Source: Tilletiaria anomala UBC 951
Lineage: Eukaryota > Basidiomycota > Exobasidiomycetes > Georgefischeriales > Tilletiariaceae
Length of the DNA stretch: 64,000 nt
Direction: 5' to 3'
Assembly (NCBI RefSeq): GCF_000711695.1
Contig: NW_013546916.1
Location: 1 to 64,000 of the forward strand
The notes below the pieces were generated by a model that saw only the letters and a list, made by a program, of their open reading frames with translations, searched no databases and was not told where the DNA came from. The position numbers and the translations under genes are program-made. Every line of letters begins with the position of its first letter. Position 1 is the first letter of the stretch. Of this stretch, positions 11,840 through 23,351 are shown piece by piece.

Positions 11840-13623
11840 CTTGTCAGCAGGGCTCTTGCGCTTTGCGCTTGCGTTTGGGGCTTGGGCAGGAGGCCTTGTG
11901 ACAGAGGATAAGGATGCACTAGAGTCTTGTGATGAGCTGGCTACTTGTGTACGTGTGCGCGAACGCTGGTGCTTGTGGTAGCTGCTCCTACTAACAGTGC
12001 TTGAAGCTTGTAGGTGGAGTGTGAGATTTGCGGTCGGGGGAGTGTCCGGTCTATATAATCCACATTGAGTCGATAGGACAAATGGTGTGAGCGAAGCATA
12101 GCCCACTTTCTTCACCAATTCGCTCTTCACAGTCACAGTTGCAGTCGGCCCAGATCACAGCACAACAGCTGCGGGCTAAGGGGAAAAAAAAGATGACGAT
12201 GTGCCAGGCGATGACGTTCACGGCTGGCACGCCGAAAGAGACGCAGTCCCTGTTATGCATCTTTGCACGAGACGTCTCTCTTTCTTTCTTTTTTGTCATC
12301 ACCGTGCATTCGCGGAACACTGGACCCGAAGCGGTTCATATTCTTTCTTTTTTGACGGGTTAAAGGAGATATGTAGATTCAAGAAACAGCCAGCTTCTGC
12401 GTCTCCGTCTACAATCTACAAACCGGGCTGTACACCCCTCGCCCTTGTATCTCGTTTCCAACGGCTCTCTATGTATAGCACGCTGTCTCTTGGAGGGAGT
12501 GATCTCAGCATTTATAATCACTACATAGATCGAGCTGAGAGCATTTGTATAGGGTGATTGTTGCAAACTTTCTCTGCGCGCCACAATCGAGCCTTTGCCT
12601 GTAAGGATCCAGAGTGCTGTTCCAGGTTACTAGATGGGACAAAAGTCGCCTGACCCGTCCGCTTGTTTCCCAACAACGCCAAAGCTCCAAAAAGTGAAAG
12701 AAAAGAAAGAAATGCACGGCCACATCTGCTGGAGATGCCAACGCAAACCTGATCGTATCTTACCAAGTCAGAGTCTCTCTCTCGTTCGCCTCGGGTCCGG
12801 CCGGCAGATAGTGCACTTCATGGTCCGGCTGCCTGAGACCAGCTTCGTTTTTTTCGGCACTTATTTTGCTTCGGATCTTAGCGCCGGCTTCAATACTTCA
12901 GCGTTTGAAGCCTCTATTGACTAGCCGCCTTTGCGGCGTATCTCCGAGGGATCCATTATCTTTTAACCACTACTGATGCATCTATCATTTCGACAATATG
13001 GGCAGCCTATCTCGTGCGCCACGGCCGAGTTGTGCGTGTCAATGTAGCTTGGGATTTTAAGGACTCTCGACAAGCGCTGCGTAGGCCAACACACCCCCTC
13101 TTGTTACGGCAACAGCCAGAACGCAAAGGTTTGTAAGAATACGATGCGGATCTGGTAACAACTTTTTGGGCATATCGCTGCAGACATGGTGTTTTTGTTG
13201 CGAAGAAAAGTCTAGGCGAGTCGATTCGTAATTACGAGCTCCCTTTCAGCTCTGGCATTGCACCGCTTCGTTGCACTGGCTGATACAAGTTGAGCTCGTC
13301 GGCCTTATACCAGTCACACTTCCCACCAATCATAGGATTGACTTCCTCTAACCGCCTTCTAATGTCTCATTATCTCATTTAAGATATCTAGACTTATCCA
13401 AAAGTCATGCTCACTGGGCTCAACCCTCGAGTTCAAGACCGGACCAGGTGGAGGGAGGCAAGCAGTTCCAGTGTGGCAAGCGTCAAAACCAGGATCGATG
13501 GGCCTTTCGGGTCGTTGCGTAGGTCTGTTCTACGCGTAAGAGCATCTAAAAGTACGTTTTAGGTTGCAATCCCGGTCCTGAAAACAAGGTGGATTGTGCA
13601 TGTGCCACAACGCACGCGTGCAT
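11840..13623. other. Intergenic region between MARVEL and NDK genes
   Basis: About 1.8 kb with no supported gene. The first 300 bp hold the MARVEL-protein promoter, with TATATAG on the minus strand at 12052-12058. Pyrimidine-rich runs occur near 12280-12355. No ORF here resembles a known family. Confidence 0.5.
12051..12059 (-). promoter_or_regulatory. TATA-like element
   Basis: ATTATATAG on the minus strand, 213 bp upstream of the MARVEL-protein ATG. Position fits a core promoter with a leader of about 150-180 nt. Confidence 0.4.
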
Positions 13624-14664
13624 TTACTGGTGAAAAGAATCGGGCGGAGGCATCAATGTTCTGTTGGCCCTGACAACCTGTCGGACCGGGGAAAAGAGTA
13701 TACTCACCTCGTAGATCCAAGCGTCCTGAGCACGGGTGTACTGGATGGTAGCGTCCTGTGCACCGAACCAGAGAGCGATCTCCTTCTTGGCGTTCTCGAC
13801 AGAGTCGGAGCCGTGGCTGACGGACAATCACGCAACATGCACAGAGAGTAGCAAAAAGGTATATGAGCTTCTCAGGTACGCCAGATCTCTGCAATCGGTG
13901 CGTAGGCGTCAATGATTTGACGTACCAGATGTTGCGGCCGACATCGATGGCAAAGTCACCACGGATGGTGCCGGGTGCGCTGGCGAGCGGGTTGGTGGCA
14001 CCGAGGAGAACACGACCCTAAAATGAAAATGTATCAGTCTCCAAATTCGTTTATCGTGCATTGTCCTGGAGCCCACTCACTTGCTTGACGACGTCCTTGC
14101 CCTCCCAGACCATGGCAACGACAGGGCCAGAGGCCTGGCATTGGTGAGACAGAAGAGGTTAGTATTCCGCTTGAAATTAAAAGATGCGCCAATGCAAGTA
14201 GGCGCTCCAACGCACCATGTACCTGTTGCGAGAGAAGGCGGGCGTCAGCATTACTCTAGCTACTGCCTTCTGCAAGAGGTGCGGCATAGCTCACTTCACC
14301 AGACCAGGGAAGAAAGACTTGCCCTTGAGGTCACCGTAGTGCTGCTCGAGCAGGTCAGTGCCGGCGTGGACGAGCTTCATGGCGACAAGCTTGTAACCAC
14401 GCTTCTCGAAGCGGCCAATAATCTCGCCGACGAGGGCGCGCTGGACGCCGTCCGGCTGTGGGAAAGAGGGTCAGCAGCCTGTGTTAGCGTCTTCAATTGG
14501 CATACAGTTAGCCTCGCTATCCAGTTGACTGCACACCTTGATCATGATGTAAGCTGCCCACGCCGAGAAAGGCGATCAAAAGAAATGGTAAGCAAAGGTA
14601 GGTTGACTGTCGCCTGCCGGCTGCGGGCAGCCTGCGCGCGCCACTCACTCTGCTCGGTAGCCAT
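13624..14664 (-). CDS. YNK1: Nucleoside diphosphate kinase
   Basis: Eight exons: 14664-14649, 14553-14537, 14455-14295, 14222-14216, 14134-14081, 14017-13926, 13816-13708, 13626-13624. They give 152 residues, the usual NDK length. The enzyme transfers the terminal phosphate of ATP to nucleoside diphosphates through a phospho-histidine. Visible motifs: MATEQTYIMIK then [22 protein letters not shown]; the NDK signature [16 protein letters not shown] with the catalytic His; and the C-terminal WIYE. The gene structure is remarkable. Exons 1 and 2 are 16 and 17 nt, exon 4 is only 7 nt (coding part of Lys plus Tyr-Met), and the last exon holds only the TAA stop, joined directly after the universal C-terminal Glu. 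Without these tiny exons the conserved protein cannot be assembled. It shares a 632-bp upstream region with the divergent SYG1-like gene. Confidence 0.93.
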
Positions 14665-15296
14665 TTTGACAGATGCGATGACTTCGTTGGGTGGGACAGA
14701 GAGGGAAGGGCTATACTGCTGAAAGGAGTAAAATGCGAGGAAAAGAGTCGCAATGGCAAGTGCGGTGGTTAAGAAGAACCTCATCAATACGTGTTAACGT
14801 GTTGGTTGGTTTGAGAAGGAAAAAGGTCTTCAACAGCAACCGATTGTGTCTTAGAGGCGTCAGGCGCTTGCCGCGTGGCTTGGGACTCGCTCAGCGCGTG
14901 CCCTGGGTCCCTCACGTGGCTCGTACGGTGAGCCAGTGACCCAGGATACAGACTCATGGATTCCGGGGTCATATGATGAAATCTCCCGTGCTTTCGAGAG
15001 AAGGTCACCGGAACCTGAATTGGAACTTGCAGAAGCGCCAGGGTATGCAACAAAAATCGCATCTCTGCGAGATATAAAGACTGGCCATTGTGGACACTAA
15101 CCGTGGTGATCGGTGAAGCTGTTTGGATGATTATAGAATCCAGTCATGCTTCAACACCTCGAGGACATCTCGGTCCTTGCTACGGTGGAAGGAAGATTTT
15201 ATTCGACGCTGTGCGATTGCTGAGGACAAGGAAAGGAATGCGGTGCTGAGTGGTGTCTGTGCGCAGACTCCGGCCCGTCTAGAACACTGCGGCACG
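14665..15296. promoter_or_regulatory. Divergent NDK / SYG1-like promoter region
   Basis: 632 bp between two head-to-head starts. Contains CACGTG at 14913-14918. No other element recognised. Confidence 0.4.
14913..14918. promoter_or_regulatory. CACGTG E-box in NDK/SYG1-like promoter
   Basis: CACGTGGC lies 379 bp upstream of the SPX-EXS exporter start and 249 bp upstream of the NDK start. Pho4-type bHLH sites have this core; the assignment is inference. Confidence 0.25.
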
Positions 15297-18200
15297 ATGA
15301 GGTTGTGAGTACCGCAGGCGTCTCACTGCAAGTTTTGTTCGTGCACGAGTCGCTGATACGTCTTATCCTCGGCTGGTTCACGAACAGCGCACGCTATCTC
15401 GAAGAGAATGCCCAGCCAGAATGGTCGAGAGCTTATCTGCAGTACCGTTCCCTAAAAAAACTCATCAAACGAGTCGACGCTCGTCATAGAGCGCGGCTTG
15501 CTCGTTCTAACGCTTTGTCAAGGCAAAATAGCAACAACTCATCAATAGGCTTTGCGTCCGCGAGAAACGTCACAGAAGGTCTGCGAAGGAGGGTCCGGGG
15601 AGAAAGCTTCTCTTTCAAGCAGAGCGGGCGTGCCAACTCCGAAAATGGCAACACGCATAACCAGAAACACAGAGAAGCTTCGTCGGTAGAAGTTGACGGT
15701 GAGACTGGCGAGCCAGCACATCGCGATTTAGAAAGCGGTACGGACTGGCATGGTGACACTGGTGCCGAAGCCGGTCCGTCGCGGAACTTGAGTCCTCATG
15801 GTCACGGCGCAGGCGCTGAGGCCACAACAGGCCTCCAGCCGCATGATAAAGCATCCGGTATACGGTTCGCCTCGTTGCTGCAGCTCAGTCGGCAGGACGC
15901 AGAGGACGATGAGATGGACGCTGCAGCCGATGCCCTTCCACCGGTTAGCCTTGTGGGCACAGGACTGCACATCGACCCGGAAGCAACGGCAATACCTTTG
16001 CGACCGCGTCCATCTCGCGCATGTGATAGATCCTCCCCCTCTCAGGCGACACCTGCACCCTCAGGCGGGACTCGGCCTGAAGGCCATGGTAGCTCGCGCA
16101 CGCCAAAGCACTCGCATTCGACAGGTGCAGACTCGGACGAAACAAGAATAGAAGAGATTGGGCGCAAGGTCACTGCTTTTGTCGAGGGCAATAGCAATGG
16201 CAAGAGCCGAAGAAATGGGGCCACGCATGCGGACGAGCCTACACGCGATGATGCTGTCCATCCGCCAACGACTAGAAACGGAATCCCGTCTGATGATCCT
16301 GCAATTGCCTCTGCGAGCGTCAAGGACCGCACTCCTAAACGCAAAGACAAATGGGATAAAGCAAAAAAGGGCCAGAAGAAAGCATCGGGGACGAATAAGA
16401 CGTTCCTTTCAATAGTAGAGGACAACTTCGACTGGGAAGAACGCATTTTTTTTGCCGTGCTTGATACAGAGCTGACGAGAATCGTAAACTTCTACGAGGA
16501 GCGAGAATCCGAGTACGCTGCAAGATTCGAATTGATCGCCATGCAGCTGAGGGAGGTGAGATCGCTCATGTTTTGTTGTCTCGTTAGCCTCCTCCCTTGG
16601 CTGCTGACATTCGCTCATTTACCTTTGCAAGCTTTCGGACCACCGGAGGAACTTCAAAGCGCGAGAGGAGGAAGAGCGGTCACTCTTGAACGCGGTTGCA
16701 GATACGGCCATGAGCAAGCTGAACAATATCATAACTGTGGGTGGAGCTGCAGCCGCTGCTCACGGGCGAGCAAGTCAAGAAACAGGCGCCAAGCGACGCG
16801 CGACTGCGGGTGCCGCTGCTCCATCTTCGCCGGTACCTGCTCCTGCAGAGATTGATTCTGGAGCGCGTGACGAGGGCGATCGGCGTCGCGCTATCGCCCT
16901 GGCGAATATCCCACCCGATGTGGCGGCTCGCATCTTGGGCGATCATGAGGCTTCCCGGCGCGAGAATCGCGCTGCGGCTCTATCACAAGATCCGGAGCGC
17001 TACAAGTATGCGCGGAAGAAGCTCAAAACGGCCGTCCTGGAAATCTATCGAGGGCTAGAGATTTTGAAGAATTACGGAATGTGAGCTACCATGAATCGCA
17101 TCATAGATTCCAGAATACTATGAGACTGATCTTCTGTGGGCTTGATGATCAAAGTCTCAACAGGACAGGCTTTGCCAAAATTCTGAAGAAGGCTGAGAAG
17201 ACGTGGGGTGAGTGGTTCATGCTATTATATGGCTCCTGATCCCGCTGCTGACGGGGAAGTGCTTGGTATTTTAGAGGTCCCCGTCGCAGACGCCTACTTT
17301 CAAGCGCGTGTCGCGCCATCGATCCTTGTCACATCGCAGCGCGTTGAGATGCTTCTCAAGAGCACCGAAGGTGAGTTCTGTCGTACGTCACTGACGGCTT
17401 CTCCTCAATTCTGACGAAATAGCGACGCCGCAGAGATCTTCATCGCTTACTTTGAACATGGCGACCGCAAGAAAGCCTTGTCTCGCCTGCGCAGTAGCAT
17501 CACCGGCTATGCGGCACAGCATCCTTCCCACCACCTCAGTGTCTTCAAGGCTGGCCTTTTTCTCGGTGTGGCAATCTGTGCCGGAGTGGCTGGTCTCGTC
17601 ATTGCATTGCACCCAGATACGCCACATCGCATCCCGCAAGTTCAGTCGTTGCTTCGCGTCTATGCTGCGTTATTCATCCCGTCTGTCTTTGCCTTACTTT
17701 TTGGCATCAACCTTGCCTTCTGGCATCGTGCTCGCATCAACACCGTCTTCATTTTCGAGTGGGATGTCCGGCATGCAATGGACTACCATCAGTACTTTCA
17801 GATTCCAAGCCTCTTCCTCCTTCTACTCGGCATCTTCTTCTGGTTGACTTTCCTCAACCCATTCCCACAAAGCGCCGCGCCGACATCCTGGCCTTTGGTG
17901 AGTCGACAGCGGCCTAGATGTGATCATGGAGGCGCTTTTGACGACTATTTGACTGGCAGGTATACATGGTTATTGTGGTGGCATTCATGCTCAACCCGTT
18001 TCCAATCTTCCTTGCCGAATCGAGGAAATGGTTTGTCCGCAGCATCCTCAGAGTCTTTACTGCAGGTATGCTGCCGGGATCCAACTATTCTGTGCAATTC
18101 CGAGACTTCTTTGTGAGTGATCTGGTTGTAGCAGAGCAGTTCCAAACTGACGAAAGACATCTATTTCAACAGCTTGGCGATGAGCTCAACAGTTTAACGT

Positions 18201-19293
18201 TCCCTCTCTCCTCACTGTGGTTCATCGGCTGCGAATACCAGCACCATTGGTCCGTTCCCGACCAGTGCGATCCCAATGGTACTTACTGGACGGCTGTGCT
18301 AGTTGCTGTGCCCGCTCTGTTGCGTTTCCTGCAATGCTGGCGCCGTTGGTATGATAGCAAGTTTACGCAGCACATACACCTCATCAATGCTGGAAAGTAC
18401 TCCACAAGCATCATCCAATACTTCTTATATATACGCTATCAGACCCATGGTGAGTCTCCCCCAACCCAACCAAGCGTTTGGGCGATTAGGCTGACAATGG
18501 CGTGTCCTTAAGGCTCTTCGAGGGCGCAAGATTTGGCTTTGTGGGCCACATTTGCGACGATTTACTCAATTTACACGAGTGCGTGGGACATTTTAATGGA
18601 CTGGTCGCTTCTCCGGCTGCGTGCAAAGAAGCCACTCTTGCGCGATGAGCTGTGCTTTGAGGACTACTGGTTGTGGTATTACGTTGCGATGGTGAGTTGC
18701 CCCAACGAATGCGGTCTCGGTGAGACAGCTGAACCCGCTTTTCTCGAACGACAGGTTACCAACGTTTACATTCGATTCGGTTGGACGATCTATTTGTATC
18801 CCGGACCGGCGGCACCCCTTACGCGTGTCTTCATCTACGCGCTTCTCGAGATGCTCCGTCGCTTCCAATGGAACTTCTTCAGGGTGGAGAACGAACACTT
18901 GGTGCGTACACTGTTGCCTCATATGGTCACGTTCGTCTCGCTGACCTGTCTCGACCTGCGCAGGGCAATGCGGATACGTATCGCGTGGTTCGAGACGTCC
19001 CACTGCCTTACCGTATGGCGCGGCGACAGTCGGAAGAGGAGGAGGATCAGAATGGGATGCGCTCGCGCGCTTCGCTCCGGCTGGCTACTCTGCGCCGCCG
19101 ATTTACCGACCCAAAGCAGCCCGGCAGCAGGCAGAGCAGCTCGAACGAGCCGCACACGGCCATGTCAAGGGCGAAGCAGATCGGCCACACGATCGCACGA
19201 AAGATCGAGCCAGCATTGGATGCGCATCGAAGCAACCTCTCGGCACGCGACTACGCTCCACGCCAGGCAGAGCTGGAGGAAGACCGCTGCTAG
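15297..19293 (+). CDS. SYG1: SPX-EXS phosphate exporter (SYG1/XPR1 family)
   Basis: Eleven exons (15297-15304, 15388-16555, 16632-17080, 17155-17207, 17275-17370, 17434-17897, 17960-18112, 18173-18449, 18513-18691, 18755-18901, 18964-19293), about 1107 residues. Family role: export of inorganic phosphate, gated by inositol pyrophosphates bound to the SPX domain. SPX part one is MRFARYLEENAQPEW with the lysine cluster SLKKLIK at residues 24-30. Part two starts near residue 345 (EDNFDWEERIFFAVLDTEL). Part three is near 515-570 (YKYARKKLKTAVLEIYRGL, then LNRTGFAKILKKAEKTW). Long low-complexity insertions separate them, the first about 310 residues. The EXS region has many hydrophobic helices and the family segments DELNSLTFPLSSLWFIGCEY and RFQWNFFRVENEHLGNADTY. 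The C-terminal tail is Arg-rich. Exon 6 uses an acceptor 12 nt inside an earlier AG to keep frame. It converges on KU80 with 55 bp between stops. Confidence 0.93.
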
Positions 19294-19348
19294 AAGTTAG
19301 AGACGTGGAATGTACGCTACATATTGATGAAGTACGCGGGATGATGCT

Positions 19349-22300
19349 TCAAGTGAGCTGCGCGACGAATTCGTCCGCCTGCTTGGGACCTACATCGGCC
19401 ACCTCCTGGTTAATGTCCTCCTCCGTAGTGACGAGGCCCAGCCGGAGCTGGCCGGCGATGTGCTCATTCCAGAACTCTTTCTGCGGTGGCGCGCCGTCGT
19501 GCCCGGTGCGCAGCTCGTGCTTGAGCGCGCGGATGAAGAGGTTCCACCGCACGCTCTCGCCCTGCTCGATGGACTCGCGGCGCGCGGCCTCGATGCACTG
19601 CGCCACTTTTGCGTACTCACGGCTGGCGAGCGGCTGACGCAGCAGGTGCGTGATGGTGTGCTGCATGCGCAGGAGGAGGAGGCCAACGTCGCACACCGGC
19701 TCGGCTGCCAGCTTGTTTTGGAAGTCCGCAACGGGGTCGGCAAGATGAAACGGGCCGTGCTCTTCGAGGGTCGGGAGGGGTTTCACCGCGTCCTCCTCGA
19801 GGTCCGACGGCGTTGCTTCTCTTGCCCGCTTCGCCGCTGCTGCCTGCGCCCCTGGGTCATCGTTCTCGCGCGTCCTCGACGCCTTTTGGTGCCACGCTGT
19901 AAGGTGGAAGCAAAGAAGTAGTGCACATGTCATGAGAGGCAACGCCCAAATAACGGTACTCATGCGCTCTTGCTCACCTGGCCGGACGTCGAATGCGCCC
20001 TTCAAGTCGTCAAGGAGCGCGTCGCATCGCTCGCGGACAAAGTCTGGCGGATGCATGTAGCGTGTCAACGCAGGGTGCGGCGGCGGGGCAGGCCGATCCG
20101 GGAAGGTGGCCTTGTGCGCGAGGACCTCGTTGACGCGCTGGACGTTGAAGCTGAAGCTATCGTACGGATCGTACCATGCAATCGGCTCGCTTTCGGCGGC
20201 AAAATACACGTCATACGATCGTTAGTGGTCGCAGTCTCGTGGGGCAGAGCGGGCGCCAGAGGCTGCGAGGCGCCCCAGAATTCGGGGGTGCGAAACTCAC
20301 CCATCCTCATCTTCCTGCATCAGATCGGTGGCGTCGGTGAATCGATCGAAGAGATGGAGCTGTTCTGCGTTCGGGATGCTCGGGTGATCGTGCACCCACT
20401 CCCCGTCCTCCGTCTTAGCGCGATCGAGCGGCGGGAAGGTGTACCTGCGAACGTCGTCATTGAAGCACGCCTGTCGGAGCACCCCACGCGAGCGGTCGTC
20501 AGCGGCGTCGACGGACCGCCGAGTCGCCGCCTGCGGGTGGATGGACTCACATTGACCATCAGGAGGCATTCCCACTCGGGCGTGCACTCGGGCCACAGGA
20601 AGACAAGCTGCCGCGGGCGGCGCGAAGAGCCAAATGCGGGCAACATCAGCACCTTGTTACGCTGCTCTCTGCGCCCTCGCAGTAGAACCGCACGCGGCTG
20701 CGAAGCGAGACTCACGCGTGGCGCCAGATCCTTGCGAGCGACATAGCGCGCGAGCGCGTATTGGTCGCGCTCGTAGAGGCCCTTGACGAGCGCGGACAGC
20801 TGCAGTTGCGGCTTGGGCCCCGCCTTTTGGTCCGCAAAGACGAACGAGACCTCGCCGACGGCGTACTGGCGCTCGAACTGCGCGATGCGTCGGGGAGCGG
20901 AGCCCGGCGGGCGATGCGCGGGCACGGTCAGTGGCAGCATATCCGTGAACAAGCCATGCTGGGAGGGGGTAACTCACGTCTTTCTGATGCAAAAAGCAGA
21001 TGATCTCCAGCCCGGGGTTCGTCCGCGCGAGAGGCATCTGGTCTGCGGGCAGCGGGACAATGGAGCTGCCGAGCTTGTAGCCCCTGAATTTAGTCACGCT
21101 CTCCGGCAGCGGGTCCAGCTGGCCTTCGACTTTGTCCAAGCTGACCTCGACGGCGTCGCGGAAATCGTACATGACGGAGACACGCACGGCGGAGCTGTCG
21201 GGCTGCAGGCTCTTGCTCGTGCTCGTGCTTGCGCTTGTGGGGATGGCAGTGGCCGGGGGCTTGACGAGGCGCGCGAGCTCCTTGCGGGCCATGGGCCGCG
21301 CAAGGGCAGTGTACTTGTACACGCGGCACGCGAGCCAGAGGAGGTCCTGCGCAGGGCGCGCAAGCGTCGCAAGCTGCGGCGGGCCGACGGAGAGCGTCAC
21401 GGCCGCGCCGACGGGCTGGACCGGGTGGATGGCGGGCGAGCGCGCCGAGAGGAGCGCATCACGTGCACTCGTCACGGCGCTGCCGGGCACGTCGGCGAGG
21501 AAGCTGTGCCAGAAGGCCTCGTTGCGCACCTGTGCTTCGCCAGCACAGTGGGTAGGACGGAGTGGATGGGGTCTGAGCGTTTTTTATTTGCTGTTGGCTT
21601 TTGGCATGCACGCGTGTCGCGGGCCGGTGCCACTCACCACTATTTCGGGCTTACCAGCGACCTTTTCGTCTGGCGTGTCAAAGTCGACGCCCCTGCAGCG
21701 AACCCCCCGGGGAGAGGGGGTGTCAGCAGCGAGCCATTTGCGAACGGGGGCACGACTCACATGACGCGCACAGCAATGGCCTCCTGGCGGAGCTTGTCCC
21801 TAATCTGATCGACGTCCTGGAGATGTAGGTGGGACCTGCCGTCGGTGATGAGGTAGATGAGCCTGCTCCAGGTGGTGCGCTGCTCGGAGCCGATGCCTGA
21901 ATGCTGCTTGTCGAGGATGCTGGTGATGGCGACAACGAGTGCGTCTAGCGCATCGCCGGTGCCGTCGAGCGCTCTGTGCGGCTTGGTCGCCCTGAGCGCG
22001 AGCATCGTGTCGATCAGCTGCGCCGTCGCCGGCGCAGGGATCCACAGTTCGTTGATGCCTGCATAGTTGCCGGCGACGTTGTCGTCGACCAGCTTGTTGT
22101 TGCTGTCTGCACAAAGAGGAAGGTCAGCGAGCGTCTCCCGACCCCGCGCGGGCGTGTGTGCTCGAGGTGCAGCGACGTACTGCGGGAGTGGAAGAGTAGG
22201 ATGCAGACCTTGTTTGTCTTTTTCCCAGACAGGATCTGCGCACAGAGAGAAACAGAGCGAGTCAGCCCCCCGATATTCATGCGCACGGCCTGGCTGGCTG

Positions 22301-22604
22301 GCGTGTGACGCACGCTTTGCTGTAGCTTGCGCACGACAAACTCGATGCACCACTGCAGTTTCGAGGTGCGTTTGCCGCCGCTGCTGCCGTCGCCGTCGCT
22401 GCTGCTGCGGGGGGGAGCATGTTGACCATCGAGGGATCGCTCGTCGGGGACAGTGATCTGCTCGCGCATCGACGGGCCGACATCGATGAGAAACGTGGTG
22501 ATCTGTCGGGTCTGTGTGGGCAGGGGCAGCGTTGCGTTAGCCGGAGCACGCCACCGGGGAGAGGGGACAGACGCTGGGCTGTCCCCGCAGCTACTCACCG
22601 CCAT
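19349..22604 (-). CDS. KU80: Ku80 subunit of the Ku DNA-end-binding complex
   Basis: Eleven exons (22604-22599, 22511-22314, 22235-22181, 22106-21761, 21692-21638, 21529-20978, 20877-20716, 20661-20551, 20470-20301, 20189-19978, 19896-19349), about 804 residues. With Ku70 it binds broken DNA ends, starts non-homologous end joining and protects telomeres. The N-terminal von Willebrand A-like domain begins MATRQITTFLIDVGPSM; ITDGRSHLHLQD and GVDFDTPDEK follow. The Ku core is recognised by RGYKLGSSIVPLPADQM, LEIICFLHQKD, the ALSALVKGL-like segment LSALVKGLYERDQYALARY, and NDDVRRYTFPPLD. The helical C-terminal arm contains DPVADFQNKL and EYAKVAQCIEAARRESI. The first exon is only 6 nt (Met-Ala). 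The acceptor of exon 10 (CGAAAG) is the least certain junction, chosen because it alone keeps frame. The intron at 20662-20715 is a multiple of three and lacks stops, so a retained form would add 18 residues. Confidence 0.9.
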
Positions 22605-23351
22605 CGTGCCCGCGCTGGCTGCATATGCACCCCCTGGACTCTCTTTTGCCTGTTGAACAGTGTCAGCAGCTAGTACTAGCTAGCGCTCAACGCTCGGCCG
22701 GCTCCTTGGCAGCATCCACAGCAACACTGGACGACGGCCAATGTACCGTGCACCATAGCAGATACGTATATCCCCTACATATACCGCGACGCGTCGTGAC
22801 CACGGATATGCTTCGTTCTTTGCACTCGGGACGCGGGACAGAAGATGGGAATGGTGGGATCCGCGCGTGAATGGTCACTAGCGTGGCGAAGCCGTGCGGC
22901 CACCATACGGCCGGCTGTGTGGACTGCGCTCGCCGGCTGCTGCTCACGTGGGACCCACGCTGCTTAGCGCCGTTTTTGCCCCACGCGGACCGATATGCTG
23001 ATAAATGCTAATTACAACCCTCTTTCCTTGTCAACGCTCTAATTAAAGGCCTGACTTATTCCACCACCAAAGTCACTCTTTCTCTCTCTCTCTGTGCGAG
23101 GCAGGACGAGACGAGACTCTGATGGGCAGCAGTAGGAAGCGTGTATGTGTGTCATGCTCGCACCACGGTCCATTCCATCGTATCGCGGGGTCGCGTTGAC
23201 ATGTTGTACTGTTAGCTGATGATTGATAGATAATTCCGGCTAGACGGCCCCCCCTTTTCCCTTCCGGCTTGACCCCCACAGCCACTTCTTTTCCCCCTAC
23301 CTTGCCTAGCCTCGCATCGTCTGCCCTTCCCCCCTTTTTTAACCACCCACC
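22605..23351. promoter_or_regulatory. Divergent KU80 / RNase upstream region
   Basis: About 750 bp between divergent starts. Holds CACGTGGG at 22945-22952, a CT dinucleotide tract near 23078-23095, and pyrimidine-rich sequence just before the RNase ATG. No gene seen. Confidence 0.4.
22945..22952 (+). promoter_or_regulatory. CACGTGGG E-box upstream of RNase gene
   Basis: Eight-base match to the high-affinity Pho4 form CACGTGGG, about 400 bp upstream of the secreted RNase and 340 bp upstream of KU80. Functional assignment is inference. Confidence 0.3.

Noticed and set aside
15484-16446. Several minus-strand ORFs inside the SYG1-like SPX insert
   Set aside because: They overlap each other in different frames in low-complexity sequence; none has a domain.
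19970-20746. 258-codon plus-strand ORF opposite KU80 3' half
   Set aside because: Same shadow effect; KU80 exon motifs (for example RRYTFPPLD) are clear on the minus strand.
20783-21808. 341-codon plus-strand ORF opposite KU80 exons 5-7
   Set aside because: Antisense shadow: low-complexity Ala/Gly/Arg content, spans KU80 introns without regard to them, and no family similarity.
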